From Thermoproteota archaeon (lineage in GTDB: Archaea; Thermoproteota; Thermoprotei; Thermoproteales; Thermocladiaceae): 18,780 bases of DNA. The position numbers and the translations under genes were made by a program. This document shows, in pieces, positions 14,891 through 18,780 of this stretch. Under the pieces are notes generated by a model. That model did no database searches. It had not been told where the DNA came from and saw only the letters and a list, made by a program, of their open reading frames with translations. The stretch's first letter is position 1; each line of letters starts with the position of its first letter. The stretch lies in NCBI GenBank assembly GCA_013153895.1, contig JAADDN010000127.1, forward strand, positions 1 through 18,780. The letters run 5' to 3'.

Positions 14891-16830
14891 TACATTTTTG
14901 ATCTAAGATACCTATACTCACTGACAAGTCTCTCTAAAGTATCCTCGGTAAGCTCACTACTATAACGTTCTTTAACTTTCTTACATACTTCTTCAAGCTT
15001 CTCCTTATCCACTACTAGGATTCTATCACATATTTTTGTTAGTGAGTCTTTGAGCTCGTCTAATGTTATTATGATTTTTGAATATTCTATCCATGCTTTT
15101 CTCCTAATCTTATCTTTAGGATCTACCTCTACTATAATCGTAGATATGTCGTCCATGTTCTCTAGATGTGATAGATCGCTTATAGAGTACATGTATGTTA
15201 CACCATGCTTGATCTTACATTTCTCATATATGTCTAGTCTAGGAACTATCACTAGGTCGTTCGTCAGCAGAATCTTCTCAAATAGCTCTCTAATTCTTTC
15301 AATCTCGCTTTCTAGCATTCTTATCTTTTGCTTAGCTCTCTCTAGCTCTGTCTCTAGCTGCGTTATTCTTGACTGTAGTGACCTAACCATTATATCTCTC
15401 TTAGCTTCAACGTAGGCTCTCGATACTGCCTCATTCAACTTCTCTTCAAGCTCCTTCTTCTCACTTATCAGCTTCTCTATCTCTGACTCTAGGATTCTGA
15501 CACGTCTTTCAAGCTCTTCAGCTTTCTGTACTGCTGTTGTATCTTGTTCTTTTACTACTATGACCTTATACTCACCGCTCTTCTTCATTCTCTTGAGGAC
15601 AGTTTCTATAGCTTGCTTGATACTTAGACCTCTTATTACTAGGACCTTAACCTCGTCTAATGGTATAGGTGCGTTAAGTTTCCTGACTTCTTCCTGTGCT
15701 TTTTCAAGCTTGTTCTTATATGCTAGATATGCCTTGTATGCTGCTGCTAACGCATCTCTCTGATGAGGATCCTTAACCTGTATCTTCTGTTCCTGACATA
15801 TCTTTGACACTATCTCACTCTTCTCTGTTACTGATAGATCTCTATCAGGTGAGTAAAGTACACTATTAGTCATTGATGACAGCTTCTTAACGTAGTCTGG
15901 TACTTTTGCTACATCAGTAGCAACTATGATAGGTGTACCATACCTATAAACTATGTCTAGAACCTTCCTACGACTAAGATTTCTACCACTATGTAATGCT
16001 AGTACTCTACCGTTTAGATCTAACACAGCTACTCCAGTAACTATTCCAGGATCAACACCAACTATGATATATTTATCACTGGGCTTAAGTTCTAGAGTCT
16101 CATCTCCTGTTAATGATGAGAACTTTATAGTATCGCTCATCACTTGCTCAATAACTACATTAACGTCCATGCTTCTTAGAGGCTTAACAATTCTACGTAC
16201 TACGCTCTTATCTGCGTAAACTATGAATGTTGCTGATCTAACACCTTCAGAATCTGTGAAAAAGAGGTCATAATCTAGACCTTCCTGATCAAGTTTTCTA
16301 GATATCTCTTCTACGAGCTGCTTAATTCTATGTCTTATGTTTCTCTCATACCTAACTCTACTCATCCCTCCCTCTTTCGTACCAAGTCTAGCCTTTATTA
16401 TGATCTTAGTCTCAGGTTCGTACAATCTTACTATCGATCCAACACCCTTAAGCACAAGACGTGTAAGAACTTCAGCAGTCTCCTCCGGATCAAGCTTCTG
16501 AACATCAAGTCCAAGATACTCTCTAGCAAGCTCCTCTGTACAGACCTCTACCCCAGGACCAACCCTAGTCACCTGTACTATATGTACAGAAAATGGCAGT
16601 TTTGCTAATCTCTTAACAAAAAGCTTCCCAATATCTAGAAGCTCTCTAAGATTATCAATCGCAAGTACTAGAGGTCTATACTTCTTAATTATTCTTAAAA
16701 GATCTATATCACTTACCTGTCCCTTCTCTACCGTAACGTTATTTATAGCTACAGCATAAGCGTAGACGCCAGGTTTAACTATGTCTATTCCTACTATGAA
16801 ACTGTCTCTCAGAAGGTCAAGAAGAGTCAC
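14881..16830 (-). CDS. DUF460 protein: tandem RNase H-like fold with long coiled coil
   Basis: With GTG at 16830 the product is 649 aa. The N-terminal part (11-27, FIVGIDIVKPGVYAYAV, and LAIDN near 59) looks like a first RNase H-like half. A second RNase H-like domain has IIVGVDPGIVTGVAVLD (256-272; Asp260), IIVATD (Asp306) and HQRDALAAAYKAY (Asp359), the acidic pattern of RuvC-like nucleases. A long coiled coil follows (about 434-518), then an alpha/beta C-terminal domain. This matches archaeal DUF460. Function is unknown; a role in nucleic-acid processing is inferred from the fold. A longer frame reaches 16926, but it would overlap ABCE1 and both promoters, and TTAAAAATTT is correctly placed for a leaderless GTG at 16830. 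Confidence 0.88.
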   Translation of the reverse strand: MTLLDLLRDSFIVGIDIVKPGVYAYAVAINNVTVEKGQVSDIDLLRIIKKYRPLVLAIDNLRELLDIGKLFVKRLAKLPFSVHIVQVTRVGPGVEVCTEELAREYLGLDVQKLDPEETAEVLTRLVLKGVGSIVRLYEPETKIIIKARLGTKEGGMSRVRYERNIRHRIKQLVEEISRKLDQEGLDYDLFFTDSEGVRSATFIVYADKSVVRRIVKPLRSMDVNVVIEQVMSDTIKFSSLTGDETLELKPSDKYIIVGVDPGIVTGVAVLDLNGRVLALHSGRNLSRRKVLDIVYRYGTPIIVATDVAKVPDYVKKLSSMTNSVLYSPDRDLSVTEKSEIVSKICQEQKIQVKDPHQRDALAAAYKAYLAYKNKLEKAQEEVRKLNAPIPLDEVKVLVIRGLSIKQAIETVLKRMKKSGEYKVIVVKEQDTTAVQKAEELERRVRILESEIEKLISEKKELEEKLNEAVSRAYVEAKRDIMVRSLQSRITQLETELERAKQKIRMLESEIERIRELFEKILLTNDLVIVPRLDIYEKCKIKHGVTYMYSISDLSHLENMDDISTIIVEVDPKDKIRRKAWIEYSKIIITLDELKDSLTKICDRILVVDKEKLEEVCKKVKERYSSELTEDTLERLVSEYRYLRSKMYYT

Positions 16831-16851
16831 TACAGTACTAACATACCCTAG

Positions 16852-16863
16852 AAAATTTTTAAG
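16852..16863 (-). promoter_or_regulatory. TATA box of the DUF460 gene
   Basis: Read on the minus strand this is CTTAAAAATTTT, centred about 27 nt before GTG 16830. It decides against the longer start at 16926, which would lie upstream of the promoter. Confidence 0.6.
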
Positions 16864-16875
16864 CGTAATGATAAG

Positions 16876-16885
16876 TAAATACTTA
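16876..16885 (+). promoter_or_regulatory. TATA-like box of ABCE1
   Basis: TAAATACTTA is centred about 40 nt before the ATG at 16920, predicting a short leader of roughly 10-15 nt. It is back to back with the DUF460 promoter in the 89-bp divergent gap. Confidence 0.4.
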
Positions 16886-16919
16886 GAAAAGCTAGAAAGA
16901 GACGAGAAAGATCTAGTCC

Positions 16920-18752
16920 ATGTCATCTAGAGAAGGACTAAGAATAGCAGTAATAGATAAGGACCTATGTCAGCCTAGGAAGTGCAATAAGGAGTGTATA
17001 CGATTCTGTCCACTAGCTAGAACAGGAAAGAGAGCAATATACTTCGATGAGCAGCTTGGAAGACCAGTAATAACAGCTCTATGCACGGGGTGTGGAATAT
17101 GTGTACGAAAGTGCCCGTTTAAGGCTATAACGATAGTAAACCTACCTACAGAGTTAGAGAGAGACTGTATTCATCAGTATGGTCCAAGTGGATTTAAGCT
17201 GTTCAGATTACCCATACTTAAGCAAGGAAAGGTCATAGGAATAATTGGGCAGAATGGTCTTGGAAAGACTACGATAGCTAAGATCTTGTCTGGAGAACTC
17301 ATACCTAACTTCTGTGGTAACAGTGAGGTAACTCCTGAGGATGTCATAAAGAGGTTCAGGGGGACTGAGCTTCAACCATATTTTCAAGATCTATACTCAA
17401 AAAAGCTTAATGTAGTACATAAGATACAGTACATAGAGCTCATACCAATGTACATTAAAGGTAAGGTGATAGATGTGCTGAGGAAGGTTGCTGCAGGAAA
17501 GGAAGATAAGTTGAAAGAGGTAATAGAGAAGCTAAAGCTAGAGAACATACTTGATAGAGATCTAAAACATCTTAGCGGTGGCGAGCTTCAGAAGGTAGCT
17601 ATAGCTGCAGTCTTGTTGAAAGATGCTGACGTATACATACTTGATGAACCAACAACACATCTAGACGTTGTCGAGAGGCTTAGAGTAGCAGAATCTATAA
17701 AAGAAGCAACACAGAGAGGCAAGTATACGGTCGTGATAGATCATGACTTAGCAGTACTAGACTACCTAGCTGACCTAGTTGTGATACTTTATGGAAAACC
17801 TGGAGCATATGGAATAGTATCGAGAACTCGAGGAGCTAGAGAAGGAATAAACGAGTACCTACAGGGATACCTATCTGTTGAGAACGTAGTTATAAGAGAT
17901 AAAGCAATAACGTTCAGAACAACACCACCTGAGAGAAAAGTATCAAAAGAGAAGATACTTGTAGAATGGACTGACCTCAAGAAGAAGCTTGATGGTTTCC
18001 TACTCGAGGTATCTAGTGGACAAATATGTAGAGGAGAAATCATAGGAGTACTAGGACCAAACGGCATAGGAAAGACAACGTTCGCTAGAATACTAGTAAA
18101 CGAGATAGAGCCAGATGAAGGAACAGTGATACCTTATGGAGAGGTCAGAATAAGCTATAAACCACAGTATGTACGTGATATAGCAGTAAAATATTCAGAA
18201 TATACAGTAAGGAGATATCTAGCAGAGACATGTGGAAGAGACTTCATGGAGAAACCAATATGGCCAGATATATGTAGTGGTCTCACACTAGAACCAATAA
18301 TGGATAGAGAATTGAACAGTCTAAGTGGAGGAGAGCTTCAGAGAGTAGTTGTAGCAGCATCATTATTAAAAGAAGCAGAACTCTACGTTCTTGATGAACC
18401 AATGGCATATCTAGACATTGAGCAGAGAATTAGAGTAGCAACAGTCATAAGAAGAATAATAGAGGAGAAAGAGGCAGTAGCCTTCGTTATAGAGCATGAC
18501 ATAACAATGATAGACTACTTATCAACATCAGTCATAGTATTCTCAGGAGAGCCAGGTAAGCATGGTATAGCTAGAGGACCATTTGGACTAAGAGAAGGAA
18601 TGAACCTGTTCCTAAAAGAGCAAGATATAACCTTCAGGAGAGAGCCAAAGGTAGGTAGGCCAAGAATAAATAAGAGAGGATCAGTACTCGATAGAATGCA
18701 GAGAGAAATAGGAGAATACTACTACTATATACCTCAGAGAGAAGAATCGTGA
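16920..18752 (+). CDS. ABCE1: Ribosome-recycling ATPase ABCE1 (RLI)
   Basis: The 610-aa protein is archaeal ABCE1, which splits ribosomes after termination and binds the small subunit in the cytoplasm. The N-terminal FeS domain has two 4Fe-4S cysteine sets: 17, 22, 26, 30 and 55, 58, 61, 65. The first ATPase has Walker A GQNGLGKTT (110-118), signature LSGGE (218-222), Walker B YILDEPTTHLD and IDHD (273-276). The second has GPNGIGKTT (379-387), LSGGE (468-472), YVLDEPMAYLD and IEHD. Length matches the family, and the start 16 residues before the first cysteine is the usual one. The stop overlaps the start of the next gene (GTGA). Confidence 0.98.
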   Translation: MSSREGLRIAVIDKDLCQPRKCNKECIRFCPLARTGKRAIYFDEQLGRPVITALCTGCGICVRKCPFKAITIVNLPTELERDCIHQYGPSGFKLFRLPILKQGKVIGIIGQNGLGKTTIAKILSGELIPNFCGNSEVTPEDVIKRFRGTELQPYFQDLYSKKLNVVHKIQYIELIPMYIKGKVIDVLRKVAAGKEDKLKEVIEKLKLENILDRDLKHLSGGELQKVAIAAVLLKDADVYILDEPTTHLDVVERLRVAESIKEATQRGKYTVVIDHDLAVLDYLADLVVILYGKPGAYGIVSRTRGAREGINEYLQGYLSVENVVIRDKAITFRTTPPERKVSKEKILVEWTDLKKKLDGFLLEVSSGQICRGEIIGVLGPNGIGKTTFARILVNEIEPDEGTVIPYGEVRISYKPQYVRDIAVKYSEYTVRRYLAETCGRDFMEKPIWPDICSGLTLEPIMDRELNSLSGGELQRVVVAASLLKEAELYVLDEPMAYLDIEQRIRVATVIRRIIEEKEAVAFVIEHDITMIDYLSTSVIVFSGEPGKHGIARGPFGLREGMNLFLKEQDITFRREPKVGRPRINKRGSVLDRMQREIGEYYYYIPQREES

Positions 18753-18780
18753 CCTGTATAGCAGTACTAGGAACATCAAG
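18749..18780 (+). CDS. Start of the next gene, cut by the window edge
   Basis: GTG at 18749 overlaps the ABCE1 TGA (GTGA) and opens a frame reading MTCIAVLGTS to the window end. A hydrophobic strand followed by GTS could be the start of a P-loop domain, as in cobyric-acid-synthase-like proteins, but ten residues cannot establish this. Confidence 0.4.
   Translation, partial: MTCIAVLGTS

Noticed and set aside
16831..16926. N-terminal extension of DUF460 to 16926
   Set aside because: It overlaps ABCE1 and both promoters, and the extra 32 residues do not look like the family; GTG 16830 has a well-placed TATA box.

Overview
The window looks like part of a hyperthermophilic archaeal chromosome, most likely Crenarchaeota/Thermoprotei (Desulfurococcales- or Ignisphaera-like). 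The support is a CRISPR repeat with the crenarchaeal ATTGAAAG 3' end, a ferredoxin-type 2-oxoacid oxidoreductase, ABCE1, a DUF460 protein, heavy use of ATA (Ile) and AGA (Arg) codons, short intergenic gaps, and TATA-like boxes about 22-30 nt upstream of starts (near-leaderless genes). No rRNA, tRNA, transposase or cas gene was recognised.

Layout. 1-466 is the leader-distal end of a CRISPR array whose repeats decay from left to right; one more decayed repeat stands alone at 814-838. 467-1006 has no convincing gene. A strongly G+T-rich stretch (about 940-1700) holds a small membrane ORF and the start of a DegT/DnrJ/EryC1/StrS sugar aminotransferase. That gene converges on a DPM1-like GT2 glycosyltransferase, so the pair suggests surface-glycan or N-glycan work. 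3704-5761 is a porG-porD-porA operon without the TPP-binding beta subunit. On the minus strand (7969 to 5750) follows an operon of an AmrS-type radical SAM enzyme, a DUF72/YecE-like protein and a degenerate nucleotidyltransferase-fold protein. 8078-9025 encodes a nucleoside-recognition (Gate) membrane protein.

9088-14890 is a tightly coupled four-gene operon: a membrane-anchored beta-propeller protein, a secreted-domain/S-component fusion, a double-ATPase EcfA and EcfT. It is an ECF importer with two extra outward-facing parts, and is the best candidate here for an undescribed system. 14881-16830 (minus) is a DUF460 RNase H-fold/coiled-coil protein, divergent from ABCE1 (16920-18752), which is followed by the first bases of another gene.

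Several starts were moved from the longest ORF on the basis of Shine-Dalgarno or TATA position: 8078, 12370, 16830, 6154 and possibly 4264.
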